Shown: positions 34,855 to 47,010, counted from the first letter of the stretch. The stretch: 64,000 nucleotides of DNA from Bifiguratus adelaidae (GCA_002261195.1 MVBO01000081.1:1-64000); one strand, 5' to 3'. Notes: generated from the sequence alone by a model not told the origin. A program made the numbers and translations.

Positions 34855-36255
34855 ATGGTCTATCTTGCTGACGCAGTGAAGCGCAAGTCTTATGAGTCGC
34901 GCAAATGGGTCACTTTGCGCGCAGTCGTGGCTATTGCTCTTCTCTTCGCAACAGTTGCCTACGCCATAAAGCTTGGGATAGATATCGCCGCCGAGGGTAA
35001 CAATGGAAATCGATCTGTCAAGCTTATCAATGAGGTACACACGAACTATACAATGCCAGGTAACTTCACTTGAGAATATCACTTGTGCTTTTAACTCACC
35101 TTTCAAAGATGTGGTCATTTGTGCCAATTATACATCGCCGCTTGTCTACACCTGCGCCTTTACTATGGCCGACTTGTCCTCTCAAAATTGCCAACAATTC
35201 ATGACGCAAACGTTCAGCAATCCTGACCCCGTTTCCGAATTTCCCTACTGCACCATGTTCGCTTCAAACGGTAACGCGTTATTCAATCGCTGGACAGGTA
35301 TACGTAGCCTAGGCATCACCGTCAATATGACCTCAGGGCTGGGTCCCGACAATGTGCAGGTGCAACTCTTTGACCATTGTAAGTAGGCCATTTGTGTTTG
35401 AATCGGAAATCACGATACTGAGACACCTCATAGCCGCCAACTACGTCCTTACAAACAAGTCCTGCAACCAATTAACTTCAGACCTTGTGTACCAAGAAGC
35501 GTGTGATCAGAACATCTACTTTATGTCATTGCACGAACAGCTGTTCACGTCCTTTACCGCTTCTATACATCAAGTCCTTGTTCAAAACGGTTGGGCTACC
35601 ATTGGCGTCGGCAATCAATTCACCAACGAGAGCAGCATCGCGTCAAGCACGGAAAAGGAGCCATGGGGAACCGATCAGGTCATTTATGGATTACTGACCG
35701 TAAAGCCGGCTGCCTATGTGGTGCAAGTACAGCAAGATCAGGTAGGCGGACAGGCGCAAAGAAGATTGAACAAGTTGAACTGACCATGTCTGTTAGCGTA
35801 CGCATACGATTCTAGCGGCCATGGGACTCTTGGGTGGTGCCTATGGTGTTTTGGCGGGTATATACGTTATCCTCTGGGGACAACCGTGAGTGACTCTCCT
35901 TGACGGGCATTCCCTTTTCTCAACGTCTATTCTCAGACATTTGCAACCCATTGGTGTGATTGAGAGGGTTAGCTCCTTCCTTGAATCTAGACTAAGAGGC
36001 CGCCAAATGTCAACATCACAAAGTCTTCCAAGCTACGCCGAGGTTGTCCCACCCATACACTCAAAGCGATCCAGCAACGATCAAATTCACCTGTTGGAAA
36101 ATGCAGCTTTTGTACGGCACATGTCAGATGAAACCATACCCAACAGCAACTTGCGTGATCTCCATCAGAGATTACGAGTCGTTGAAACCGTCCTGGCCGA
36201 TTTTGTCATTGATTTAGATAAGCTGAGTGACAAGAGTGCAAAGACTCGGTCATGA
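34855..36255 (+). CDS. Two-span membrane protein with cysteine-rich extracellular loop
   Basis: Five exons: 34855-35059, 35109-35378, 35434-35741, 35797-35885, 35937-36255; 396 residues. A transmembrane helix near residues 22-40 (RAVVAIALLFATVAYAIKLG) and a second near 265-285 (ILAAMGLLGGAYGVLAGIYVIL) enclose about 220 residues rich in Cys, Asn and Thr with several N-glycosylation sites (NYTS, NMTS, NKSC, NESS). The C-terminal tail is polar with a coiled stretch (LHQRLRVVETVLADFVIDLDKL). No enzyme or receptor family is recognised. The topology resembles DEG/ENaC-like two-helix proteins but that is only a shape match. Confidence 0.7.
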
Positions 36256-36445
36256 TCGTCCATCCCTATCCATCACGCCATGTATACACATATCTATTTG
36301 TATACCACTCTTGTACATACCACATAATCTACCCATTGTTCTCCAGGCGCCAGATCCACGTGCATGACAAAATTTGATTTCATGCGAACATTCACCTTCC
36401 TGCCACATCGAAAACTCCTTTCTATCCGTTTCCTTCCTCTTAGCC

Positions 36446-37908
36446 ATGTACGCTTCAAAGCTACTGTTGCTTGTCACCTTGTTGACCTTGCTTGCCGTGC
36501 AAGGCATCCACGCCTTTGATGATCAATTGTGGTTTGCTCAACACACCGATATTGCACAGGAGGATGAACGGGATATTATCTTGAGACGAGTTGAACCGTC
36601 AGACACCCTTTACGACATCATCGCAAAAGATGAGCACTTTAGTATTCTTGCCAAGATTGTGTCTGAAGATGATGTGCTCAAGAACGCTATCAATGATACG
36701 CGAGCTAATGTACTGTACAGTGATGTAGAGGGTGTCCATTGACCGTCTTGTTCTAGTTGACCCTTTTTGCTCCGACTGATGAAGCGTTCAAGCGATTGTC
36801 ACGTTACGTCAAGCACAAGCCTTCCAAAGAGCGATTACAGGAAATCGTTCTGTACCATATCGCGATCCAGGAATATATGGCAAAGGAGCTTGCCCATCAA
36901 AGAGTGGTGCAATCCTGTCTCAAAGTCGACGGTAGGCTGTATTTACACGGTGCAAGAGAATTAGCTCTGACGTCTTTATTGTGCAGGATTGAACGGGAAC
37001 AACCAGCGTCTGAGAGTCGGTGCTCTTTTTGGTCGAGTCTACATCAATTACGCCAAAGGTAAGCGCCGTCAACATACACGCCGAGTTACTCAAGATGTGC
37101 ATCGGCAGTGATACAAAAAGATATCAAGGCCAGCAATGGAGTGATGCATGTTATACAAGCCGTCTTGCTTCCACCACACAACCTGATGACTACGCTTTTT
37201 ATGTTTCCTCAACAGGCAAGCCAGTGTGCCATGATACTTAATCCTTTGCTCATGCGATCAGTAGTTTTCCACGCTGACTTCGGCATTGCAACAAGTGGAC
37301 ATTGCGAAAGACGTTGAAGAGGCTAAGGGAATCACAGTGTTTGCGCCTACGAATTGCGCGTTCGCAAAGCTTGGTTTCGGGACTATTCAACATTTGTTTG
37401 GACCTCACGGCAAAGAGGACCTGAAGAAGGTTAAGAACAGACCGGCCTGTCCACTTTTCTGTCTAACGCCTACCTTAGGTATTGGCTTACCATGTCGTAC
37501 CTCATGCGGCTTATTCATCTGACCTGGCTCCACCGCACGGCGGACGACGTGGTATCAAGCACAGACATCTTGAGCTTGACACCTGGGAAGGCGGACATTT
37601 GAACATTGACGCGACACAATTCGGTAGCCTCTATCTACGCGTAAGTTTGACATAGTATTTGGAGTACATGTCTCATGAATTGTATCAATAGATCAAGATT
37701 GACTGCTCCGCCAAAGTCGTTTTTGATGATTTGCTAGGATCCAACGGTAAGCGCCATTTTTCACGTTTTATCCTCATGATCATTGATTATACCCTGAGTA
37801 GGCGTTGCTCACGTCATTGACCAAGTGCTCATTCCCCCGGAGATGAACAAGAGTGCATGGAGTAGTACTGATGATTTGCGTCACGATGTTTTTCCACAAT
37901 TCAATTGA
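36446..37908 (+). CDS. Secreted protein with two fasciclin (FAS1) domains
   Basis: Eight exons: 36446-36709, 36757-36931, 36987-37058, 37109-37215, 37265-37429, 37479-37640, 37692-37746, 37802-37908; 368 residues. A signal peptide (LLLLVTLLTLLAVQGIHA) is followed by FAS1 domain 1 (SDTLYDIIAKDEHFSILAKI, LTLFAPTDEAFKRL, LQEIVLYHI, VMHVIQAVLLPP) and domain 2 (FSTLTSALQQVDIA, ITVFAPTNCAFAKLG, VLAYHVVPHA, VAHVIDQVLIPP). FAS1 proteins act in adhesion and at the cell wall. There is no GPI tail or membrane anchor. Intron 1 starts GTACTG, with a TACTGTA heptamer lying on the donor; intron 4 appears to use a GC donor (CAG|GCAAGC at 37216). Confidence 0.88.
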
Positions 37909-37973
37909 CCTGTAACAATGTTGTCCATAAAAGGAAAGAGTCTTCCAATGACGTTTTCGTCGAACGTTTCTTC

Positions 37974-39482
37974 ATGTCCACCAGGGTGCCATCAGCCAAG
38001 GAGAGAAAGCGAGACAAGTGTTGGCCTATTGTATTCACCGTTGTGGCCATAACTGATATACCCATGAAACCACCGGCAGGAAAGACGTACCCGAAGAGTT
38101 TTATCAAGGTTTTGCCGACCCTCACAGTTTTGCTCATTGTTGCCTATGTCTGGGCGGTGTACATTGTACTTCTTTGCGGTGAGTTGCGTTGGCTTGTTAT
38201 CCTGCTTAGGTACTGATTTGAACATCAGCTCCTCTGATACGAGCAAATCAGATCACGAGAGGTGCTCTGTACTTGCTGTTCTGGCATCTCTTACTTGTCA
38301 TATTCCTTGTCTGCTACTGGAGAGTCTGCAATACGCCTTCAGGATCAACGCAAGAGCTTAACACAGCTGATGCAGTTGAGAAAGCGGATGGTCAAGCCGA
38401 GAATGTCCGAGATAAGCCGAGGTCGAACTTGTCGATCAGCAATCGATGGTGCTTTGAATGTAACCGGGAAAAGCCCGATCGAGCTCATCACTGCTCGGTG
38501 TGCGGAGTCTGCATACTGCGAATGGATCAGTAGGTAGTTGTGCTTTGTTTTGCAAACGTGAACTCAATATTGCAATCTAGCCATTGCCCATGGTAAGCAC
38601 AGCGCAGCCAGCACACTGCCGAGACAGACTAACAGACTTTAGGGTCATGAATTGCGTTGGTCACCACAATCAAAAGTACTTTGTGCAATTCGTCTTTTGG
38701 AGCAGTTGCCTGTCCACATTTGCCTTTGGGACAAGTGTGCGGTATTGGGTAGCCGACGGGAGATTGCCGAATCCGGCCTACATTGTCATGGTGGTCATGC
38801 AAGTATTCACGTAGTACCCTACCTGAGTATTTCTAACGCTTGACTCATAGTGCTGGTCTTTTCACTTTTGCTGTTGATCTCTTCACAATCGCTCACATTT
38901 ACCAAACACTTCGCAACCTCACCACTATAGAAAATGCCATTATGGGTCGAGTCGATAAGCAGCATCGAAAAGAGCAAAAGGCACACAGGCCACCCATCAC
39001 ATGCAGCAGCACCAATGTCGAGCCCATACAATGCTGCAGCGATTACGGAGCAACCCGACATAAATTGGATCCAGAGGTCGCCGATCCACCGCAGCCAGTC
39101 GCCGATACCGCAACAGAATCGGACGTCGCCGCCCCTCCCCTCGGTGACGACTCTCGGACGGCTGGCACCAATGCAACTGTAGCCACAGAAGACCAACCAG
39201 CGCGAATGCCCGTCTTTCCCTTTACCTTGGAGGGTAAAACCATCTACGATCTAGGGCCGGCCAAGAATTGGCAACAGATAATGGGTAAGACCCCTTGGGG
39301 CTGGCTAGGCAAGTATACCCGGTACATATGTCATAAGGCACTTATCCCTGTCCCAAGTTCCCCTACACCCTACGCCAGGTGATGGTATCACCTATCCGGT
39401 CAATGAAGCTCGCTGTCGAACCTATTGTGAGCAAATGGCCAAAGCAGAAGACACGACCTCTATCAATGACACACCCCATTAA
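37974..39482 (+). CDS. DHHC palmitoyltransferase
   Basis: Six exons: 37974-38178, 38229-38529, 38581-38592, 38643-38798, 38851-39308, 39379-39482; 411 residues. Two transmembrane helices precede the Cys-rich domain (NRWCFECNREKPDRAHHCSV, CGVCILRMDHHCPW), and two follow (VQFVFWSSCLSTFAFG and the AGLFTFAVDLFTIAHI segment). The catalytic DHHC is assembled from three exons, the middle one of 12 nt. Introns 4 and 5 only stay in frame with GC donors (GCAAGT at 38799 and 39309); the last junction restores LGDGITYPVN, matching the conserved C-terminal motif of Pfa3/Swf1 kin. It S-acylates proteins at an internal or plasma membrane. Confidence 0.9.
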
Positions 39483-39533
39483 GCATCCGTACCACTTTTG
39501 TCAGTCTATATTCACATCGCTGCATATCCTAGT

Positions 39534-40601
39534 CTATACGTGTACTCTTTCTTGTACTTTAATGAGATCTGAAAAGATACCAAAGGCGGTGACAGCCGCA
39601 CCAGCACCCGCGCCTTGAATAATCAATCCATTGGGGAATCGCTCGGTGGTGAACTTGATAATATTGTCGCTACCTTGAAGGGAAGCAAAAGGATGGGAAG
39701 CCGGATACTTGACCAATTTGACGCCGCTTCCACCTTGAGGATCCACCACGCCCACGTACCGCAAGACTTGCTTCTCTTTCAAGGCTTCTCCATTCAATTC
39801 AGCAAAGTGAGCGTCGAATTCGGGGAGTCGGTCCAGGAACTCGGAAGCACTAGCGACGGTTTGAAGAGCGGACGGGACAATGTTTTCGACTGCGAGTGTC
39901 TCCAGGGTTGCTGGCAAACCAATGGCACGAGCGCAAATCGTCACCTTGCGAGCCACATCCATGCCGTTCAAATCATCGCGGGGATCAGGCTCAGTGTATC
40001 CGAGCTCTTTGGCGACCGACACGATCTCGGAGAAGTTTTTGGGCTCCGAGGAAGAGAGGGAGGAAAAGTTGTTGAAGATGTAAGAGAGCGTGCCGGAAAA
40101 GATGCCTTCAATCTTGGTGACCTTATCCCCCGTCTTGACGAGATCGGTCAATGTTGCTAGAACCGGCAATCCTGCACCGACAGTAGACTCGTGGTATGCA
40201 AAAGGTCCATTGGCGGATCTGCTGAGCTCGACAATGGACTTGTAGAGGTTGAGGTCGCCAGAGAAACCTTTCTTGTTGGGCGTGACGATTGACAGACCTT
40301 GTTTGAGCCAGGAAGGGTAGAGCTCGGCGACGGAATCGGACGAGGTGCAGTCAATGACAACGCCATGATCCTTTCCAGCAGCCAGATAGCTGGCCAACCG
40401 TCCCAGATCGCTAGGCTCACCCGAATCGACCGCCTGTCGCCAGTCGGACGTGATGCCGGTGTATTGCTCATTGCTGAGGTGCATCTTCTTTGAGCTGGAC
40501 AAGGCCACAATTCTAAGGTTACGGCTCGCTCCATGAGCTACCAGCTGAGCAATAAGCTCAGACCCAACCAAGCCAACACCCACAATACCAACGTTCACCA
40601 T
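39534..40601 (-). CDS. HOM6: Homoserine dehydrogenase
   Basis: A single exon of 355 residues on the minus strand. The N-terminal nucleotide-binding motif is VGIVGVGLVGSELI. The catalytic domain shows NKKGFSGDL, the ESTVGAGLPVLATLTDLVKTGD block, IEGIFSGTLSYIFN, LGYTEPDPRDDLNGMDVARK and GLIIQGAGAGAAVTAFGIFSDL. It reduces aspartate semialdehyde to homoserine in the threonine/methionine pathway, in the cytosol. It has no aspartokinase fusion, as is usual in fungi. It starts only 35 nt downstream of the SDR stop on the same strand, so its promoter overlaps that gene; the stop is 51 nt from the convergent DHHC gene. Confidence 0.96.
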   Translation of the reverse strand: MVNVGIVGVGLVGSELIAQLVAHGASRNLRIVALSSSKKMHLSNEQYTGITSDWRQAVDSGEPSDLGRLASYLAAGKDHGVVIDCTSSDSVAELYPSWLKQGLSIVTPNKKGFSGDLNLYKSIVELSRSANGPFAYHESTVGAGLPVLATLTDLVKTGDKVTKIEGIFSGTLSYIFNNFSSLSSSEPKNFSEIVSVAKELGYTEPDPRDDLNGMDVARKVTICARAIGLPATLETLAVENIVPSALQTVASASEFLDRLPEFDAHFAELNGEALKEKQVLRYVGVVDPQGGSGVKLVKYPASHPFASLQGSDNIIKFTTERFPNGLIIQGAGAGAAVTAFGIFSDLIKVQERVHV

Positions 40602-40636
40602 AGCAGAAAAGATGTAGATGAAGAAAGACAGAGATT

Positions 40637-41749
40637 TTATGCTCTATGCACTGTTCTAGAATCGGCTTGGTTTACAGGAAACACGAGCAGATCCGCAATG
40701 TTGACATGGTCAGGTCTACTAGCAGCAAAGACAATGATCTCGGCTAAGAGAGTGTAAGCATTCGACAAGGTGCACGAATTTGATCAGATCAGATCCAATC
40801 AAAGAGATCATGACTTACCAACATCTTGGCCGGTCAAGGGGTTCATTCCCTTGTAGACATTGTCGGCCTTGGCCTTGTCGCCGCTGAATCGCACGGTGGA
40901 GAACTCGGTGTTCACCAGACCGGGGTTGATCTCTGTCACGCGGACGGCAGTATCGACCAGTTCAAGGTGCAATGTGCGGGTAATGGCATCCACGGCATGC
41001 TTTGTGGCTACAGGTAGCATACTTAGTTATTCACTCAAGGAGCTGATCCATGACAACTTACCGCAATAAATACCACCTCCAGAGTAGACTTGCTTGCCTA
41101 GCGTAGGTTTAACGGTCATCAGCTACCCGTTCAACAACATCATCCTCTTCTTACCCGATACACTGCCAATGTTGATGACATGACCACGGTTTCTCGCCTT
41201 CATACCGGGCACAACCGCCTGAATCACATACATGAGACCATACACGTTGGTATTGAACATCTGATCGATGCCCTTGGGATCCACATCAAGCAACTTGTCT
41301 ACGCCAACCACCATACCTATCCTTCCGATCAGTGCCATGCTACACGCCAGAATCATGGCGGTCATCCTGAGCTTACCAGCGTTATTGACGAGCACGTCCA
41401 CTTCCTGAAGGTTCGCCGGAAGGGAAGCAAGAGCACGTTGCACCGCTTCTCGATCCTGCACGTCCAAACCAACCGTATGCACCGTCACGCTAGGGTACTT
41501 GCTACTCAACTCTTGCGCAAGTGCCTTGAGTTTCTCCTCACGTCGCGCCGTGAGTATCTACCCAACCACTCTTAGCGACAGGTCGCGCAAAAAGACGAAG
41601 GACTTACCACATGAGCACCAGCAGCGGCGAACTCGCGAGCCGTCGCTTCCCCAATACCCGCCGAAGCTCCCGTACTAGGTCCGTCAGCTCACTGCAACCC
41701 ATAATCTCTGCACTTACATGAGCACAACCTTGCCTTCCAATCGATACAT
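40637..41749 (-). CDS. Short-chain dehydrogenase/reductase (YdfG-like)
   Basis: Seven exons on the minus strand: 41749-41718, 41674-41608, 41557-41377, 41316-41155, 41097-41062, 41007-40819, 40743-40637; 257 residues. Classical SDR motifs are seen after splicing: TGASAGIG (cofactor glycine motif), LVNNAG, the serine of INIGSVSG, and the catalytic Tyr/Lys in a YCATKHAV context, followed by INPGLVNTEF. It is closest in layout to NADP-dependent 3-hydroxy acid (serine) dehydrogenases; the substrate is not determined. The start is set at MYRLEGK; the frame stays open upstream (LFAEFGR), so a further 5' exon near 41775 is possible. Confidence 0.88.
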
Positions 41750-41872
41750 GCGGCCGAATTCGGCGAAAAGTGTTCTATTTATCAGTAACAAGAGCGCAGA
41801 TGGCATCCGGTGTGATAAATGAGAGCCATTGAAGGATAAAAGCAGAGCATGGATCCATAGTGTGCTTATACC

Positions 41873-42230
41873 ATGAAGCTTATCTACGGTTTGTTGGTGT
41901 TGATGATGGTAGCGACGGTGTTGGCGCAGTCTTCGTCCAAATCGGTGACGCCGTCGGGGACCACGACCACGACGGTGACAGCGACTCGATGTAAGTGAAG
42001 CAGCGTATAGTAGGCCTGCATGAACTTAGCTGATGTGCTTTCTAGCTGCGTAAGTTATCGTGTGCATGAACCATGAATGTAATATGTCTACCAGGACGTC
42101 TTCGGCCATTGCAGTCGCGCCAACCCACACATCCGGACGCTCGGGTGCAGCCTCTCTCAACGCAGGCGACATGGCATGGTTACCTTTGCTTGGTGCTCTG
42201 GCTGGCTTATGGGGCATGGGATGGATGTAG
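41873..42230 (+). CDS. Small Ser/Thr-rich GPI-anchored-like secreted protein
   Basis: Exon 1 (41873-41990) encodes a signal peptide (KLIYGLLVLMMVATVLA) and a Ser/Thr stretch. The last exon, ending at 42230, encodes a polar segment, small residues suited to a GPI omega site (around NAGD) and a hydrophobic tail (WLPLLGALAGLWGMGWM). Two splice models stay in frame: a single long intron (41991 to about 42113), or two normal-sized introns around a 4-nt exon (42046-42049). The total is about 75-90 residues. It is likely a cell-surface protein; no family is recognised. It is too short to stand out as an open frame. Confidence 0.6.
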
Positions 42231-42331
42231 CTTTGGTCTTGTTCATTAGCTAGTATAAGCAAACCACCATTCAACAGTATTCTACAAGAATATAAACAAC
42301 TTTTTGGACCGTCCGCCTAGATAGACTCTAT

Positions 42332-45300
42332 CTATCGTAGGTCATCCTCCATGTCACTCCCACCAATGTCAATATCCTCGTCGTCATCGACCTCAATCGC
42401 TGATTGATCCGAGCTTGGCGCCGATATCGTCTTTGAGTGAGGGACATCGATTTTGACAGCTGCGGATGGGCCACGCAAACGATGAATAGGCGCACTTTTT
42501 CCACCCGTAGATCTTGGTGTGGCTGCCAAAGACCCACGTTGCCGGGTGTTGTGATAGACGGGTTCGGCTGAGCCGGTGTGGGCTAGCTTTCCCCCGTCCG
42601 TCTTTTTGCGCATCACCAGCCTTTCTTCATCTGTCTCTTTGACATCATCATTGTCGGAGATGGCGTGATGATAACGAGGTTGCCGGTGTGAATGATGCGA
42701 CCTTGTCTCGGTCTTGCGATGAGACCAGGGTTTACTATGGGGCTTACCCTTCTTTGCGCAAACACGCGTCTTCGCTTTCCGCATAATCTCGTCAATGTCA
42801 ACGCTCTCTCGCCTATCGATGGCTAGCATGGCTCCCTGTCGAGCCCTCCGCATGCGTTCGCGGACTTCTTCAACCTCCTCATCGGTATCCGTGTCAATGT
42901 CCACGCCTTGAAGACCTTCAGAGAGTTCATCCAAGTCAGAATCGCTCTCTGAGGCACCGCCAGGATAGCCTATAGGCGATGAAGCAGCGGTGCATACAAG
43001 CATCACCTTTTTGCTTGCGTTCTCGTTGTCGACGACCTTGTCCCCATCCTTCAGACAGCCAAATGTTCCCCATACCGGTGCCTTCAAGGCAAAGTCACCT
43101 CGGAGTCCGCTCCTCGCCATCTTGTGGCCAGCCAGCTGGACGGTCTCCATGCAACTCACCCCAGGATCGTCTCGAGCCAAAGGATGACTGGCGAAGTAAT
43201 CTGTAGATGTTGGTGAAGTTAGGGGTGTCTGGAGCTGATATGGGCACACAGTCACCATCCCTTCGACCGGCGTTATTGCGTTGGTCGAAGTGGCGAGTGC
43301 ATACTCCTCCGGTAGATCACTGGGGAACCATTTCGGCAGGAGGTCGGGTGACAAGAAAGGACCCAACTTGTGATTCATGGAGCACGTGGACGCTAGAGCT
43401 TGCGCGCGATGAAGAGGGATCCAAGTACCGCAGAGAGGTGAATCCGGCTTGCGCACCTTCTGACGGCCAACCTCCAAGCTGAGCACAATGCTTCGTTCTG
43501 ATTCGGATTCAATCCCTCCAGCTGCCAACAGCGTTGTCGCATGGACGTAATTGGTGTCGAGTCGACGCATCAAGCGTAACTGTGTTGGAAAACCATTGGA
43601 AGGAGATAGAGTGGCCAAAAATACAGGAACTTTGTCGACAATCGTGAGACAAATATCGGGAACGGTGGGAGCAATGGTCATGAGCGGAACAATGTCCGAG
43701 GAGAGAGCCAGCGCTTGTGATAGGGCTTTCGGAGAGGCGCAAGAGGAATTCGTGGTCGCGCCCAATGCAAGAATGCCCAACGAGGATTTGATGTCTTCCC
43801 GGGTAGACTCCAATGCTTCCTTTGACTTATGTACACCAGCTTCGGTGAGAGCCGAGATGACGGAACTGAGGTTACCGCTCCTCACACTTTGCATTAGCGA
43901 CGCGACGACTTGATTATCGGGACCCAGACAAGTCGAGAGATTGGCAATTATTTGATTCGCCAAGTTAATGATCGAAGATCGATCACCTTCTGGTTTCACT
44001 TCGTCTGCAGCTTGAGCAAGTGTCGCCACCATGGCAGGTCCACCGTTCTGGTTGTCGTTCAGAGCAGAAGCCGGATATTTTTGATCAAGGGACATATCAC
44101 CTTCCTCGAGCTTGATGAACTTGGATTCGTCGACTTCCGCAATGGCGTTCTCGATCAGTAAATCAGCCAATTCAGCTGGTTCCTGCTCTTGCATGTGCGG
44201 CTGCGACGATGACCGTGAGCTATCAACACATACAAAATCGGTTTCGAGTTCGACACTTGTCACCATGGTGTCCGGACTACAAACGCCGGCATCATCGCTC
44301 GTATCTTGAGTCATGGAATCAAACAAGACACCTAGATCGCCGCCAGCAGACGCAAGCTCGTCTTCCTCACTTTGATCCTCGATGCGAGCGAGGAGATAGG
44401 ATTGCTTCGCATCCATACGACCCCAGAACAGATCGTAATTTTGAGACAATTTCGATGGCCCATTCAACATGCTTCGTGGCGAAACGGGTGTACTCATGGG
44501 AGGTGCACGGGGGGCTTTGGTTGAGGCGGGACCAAGATCAAGGGCCGAGATCTGAGACCGGGCAAGGCTAGGGTCTGAGACGGAGCGTTTCCGGGTCACG
44601 TATGGCTTCGAGGAAGGTTCTGGTCCCTCCAGTGCGGTCTCGTTGCGATCCTGCTCAAAAACGTTTGGGAAAACATTAGGCAGGAGCTCCTGATCGGTGG
44701 TGAGGGAAAACGGAAGCCCAAATGTGGACATCTTTCGGTCGGGCAAGGCTGATTTGGTGGGAATAGGGGAGGAAGGAGCGCTGACAGTGTCCTTCGCCTT
44801 GTGAAAGGGTGAGCGAACAGTGCCAACATCATCACCAGCCGGCATGAAGTCGGGACCTTCGAGAATGTCCATGTCGTCTTCGTCTTCTCCGTCATAGTCA
44901 TCGATACAATTAACACTGAGCTCGCGCTCGTCTTCGGAGCTACTGTCGCCATCGGTCTTTAGAGACATCGTCCCACTAATAACATCAATGTCGACTTCCT
45001 CTTCGGACGGATACTCTAGGTCGGACAAGGCAGCGTCGTTGTCGGAAGTGTACGAAGGCTCACGGGAGAGATGTGATGTTGGAGGTGACAAGGTGGCATC
45101 GTTTAGGAGATCAATGTCGGAGTCAGCGGAAGAAATTGAAGATGGGGATGAGGCTGGAGAGAGCTCTCGACGACTTCTATGAACCATGCCGTCGGGCTTG
45201 AACTTGGCATGTGTGTGTCCCCGATGTAGGTCCGCATAGTGGGATGAATGGTATTGTTTGGTTGGATCGATATCACCTATCGAGTCTCCTCGAGCGTGAG

Positions 45301-46000
45301 AGCGCGTAGAAATGCCATAAGACTGATCTGACTGATCGCCTCTCTTGATCTGCGTGCTATTGCATTTTGGCCGCTTTGTAGGGACGGGATCTTCCATCTT
45401 GACACCAGGACTTGGACGCTTCAAGCAGCTGAGCTTTTGGTATTCGGCCTCACTCATGATTGAGTACTGAATCTTTCGTGCGTGAGCATCATTCACATGC
45501 TTGACAAGAATGGGAGGCCGAGAATGAGCGGCAGCGCGCTTAAAGTGCTGTGAGATACGAGACGACACCGTGGCAAAAGGCGTAGCTCCTCTGTAAAAAA
45601 GAATTCAGACATGTCAACGAAATTCAGGCTCCAGAGCCACCGCTGCTTACCCAAGTGTAGCAAAGCCATGCTGCATGATCGCAATGGCCAGTTGTCTGGG
45701 GGATGCCGGTATATTGTCCATCTGCATCAACGCTCGTAGGATAGCACTAAACACCTTGTCCCTGGCATCATCGGAATGAACATGTGGAGGAAGTGGAGGA
45801 AGGTTTTTCGGATTCACAATGACGGGCGGTATATTGGCGGATGGTGTTGGCATCTTTTGCTTGTGTTTACTATCATCCCGTTGTTCTGACGAACGTTGTC
45901 GTCGGTGTCGAGCATACCCTGTCGTTACGTAGTCGCGATGATATGCTGGCTCATGATGCTGTGATCGTAAACTGCCGGCGTATCTCGCAGTGACAGGCAT
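42332..46000 (-). CDS. GDS1-type winged-helix nuclear protein
   Basis: Two exons on the minus strand: 46000-45651 and 45590-42332; 1202 residues. The winged-helix domain spans roughly residues 78-160 (KVFSAILRALMQMDNIPASP, then GGATPFATVSSRISQHFKRA after splicing), as in yeast GDS1. The remainder is long and mostly disordered, with acidic Asp/Glu tracts, Ser/Pro patches, a Leu-rich helical part (about residues 530-620) and basic clusters near the C-terminus. A conserved-looking folded stretch (FLATLSPSNGFPTQLRLMRR) lies near residue 680. It is probably a chromatin or transcription regulator; targets are unknown. A GA/CT tract lies upstream at 46205-46220. Confidence 0.8.
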
Positions 46001-47010
46001 GCTTTACCCACTCTCCGAGTCCGCAATCACAATCAATGACAATGCTGTTAAGGCGGAGACAGGAGCAATGATGACCATTGGGCAATCAATGTCCAATAAT
46101 CGCGTCCTATTACTACCGATCCGAACCTACCAATTGCCGAATCGATCCACACACCAACCAGTGACGTCCAAAGACAACGACGTCAAGGGTATTCCCACAA
46201 GAGCAAAAAGAGAGAGAGAAAGCTGAACCTTCCGGCGTGTGACGAGAATAAAATTTTTTTTTCTTTTTGGTGGAAGGGGCGTGGGGTCGAGTGTGTAAGT
46301 TGTGCATGCTGTAGAATGCTTTAAAGTTTGACAGGATTGACATTCAGGGAGGTGTTGTGTCTATGACACTTTCTGCACACGTGGACAGTGAGGGTCACTT
46401 TATAAAGTATCCCCTCGGGGCGATTGGTCAAGTGATGGATGATGATCTTTCCGATGACATCAAAATTTTTTTTCAGAGTCCGATGGAATGACGCTGCTGA
46501 ACACTGGAAGGAAAGGGAAGGATGGCTGCGGATTAGACATAAGAGTGGAGATATCATGGGCAAGGGCAATGGTATGACGCTGGTCTATGGGTAGGAAATA
46601 GGATAGGATCTGGGACCTTGTTGTTATTCAATTATATGCAAACCTATGTCGATCCATGTAGAGTAGCGGGGCTGTGAGATCTCGGATAGACTTGCATGGG
46701 GTCATTGTTCGGGCATGTGGCTTTGTATGGAGGCGGCTGACGCCTTGTCCTCTTTGGCTTCATTCCACTGAGTCATGATGTGAAATATACCTTGACATCT
46801 CCATGGTCTGGTGTATATACTATGTAGTCTTGCTCTACGGTTTAAGGCTTATGACCATTGTTTCATCCTAGGTATAATGAGAATTAATTAACAATGCATG
46901 TTTGCATTTTCAAAAAATGGTAATCCTTTTAGCACAACATCACAAGACAACCATTGCCGAATCATGGGGATGCCAAAAAGGTCACAGACCCTTTTTACTG
47001 AGGCATGTAT
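46001..47010. other. Spacer upstream of the GDS1-like gene
   Basis: About 1 kb that contains the promoter side of the winged-helix gene (minus strand) and the 3' flank of the hydrolase. An oligo-T/A tract (46246-46268) and a GA tract (46205-46220) are seen. No gene or RNA was recognised. Confidence 0.5.

Noticed and set aside
35034-35058. A 25-nt micro-intron in the two-span membrane protein
   Set aside because: A normal 49-nt intron (35060-35108) with a TTAACTCAC branch-like site and correct phase explains the same junction.
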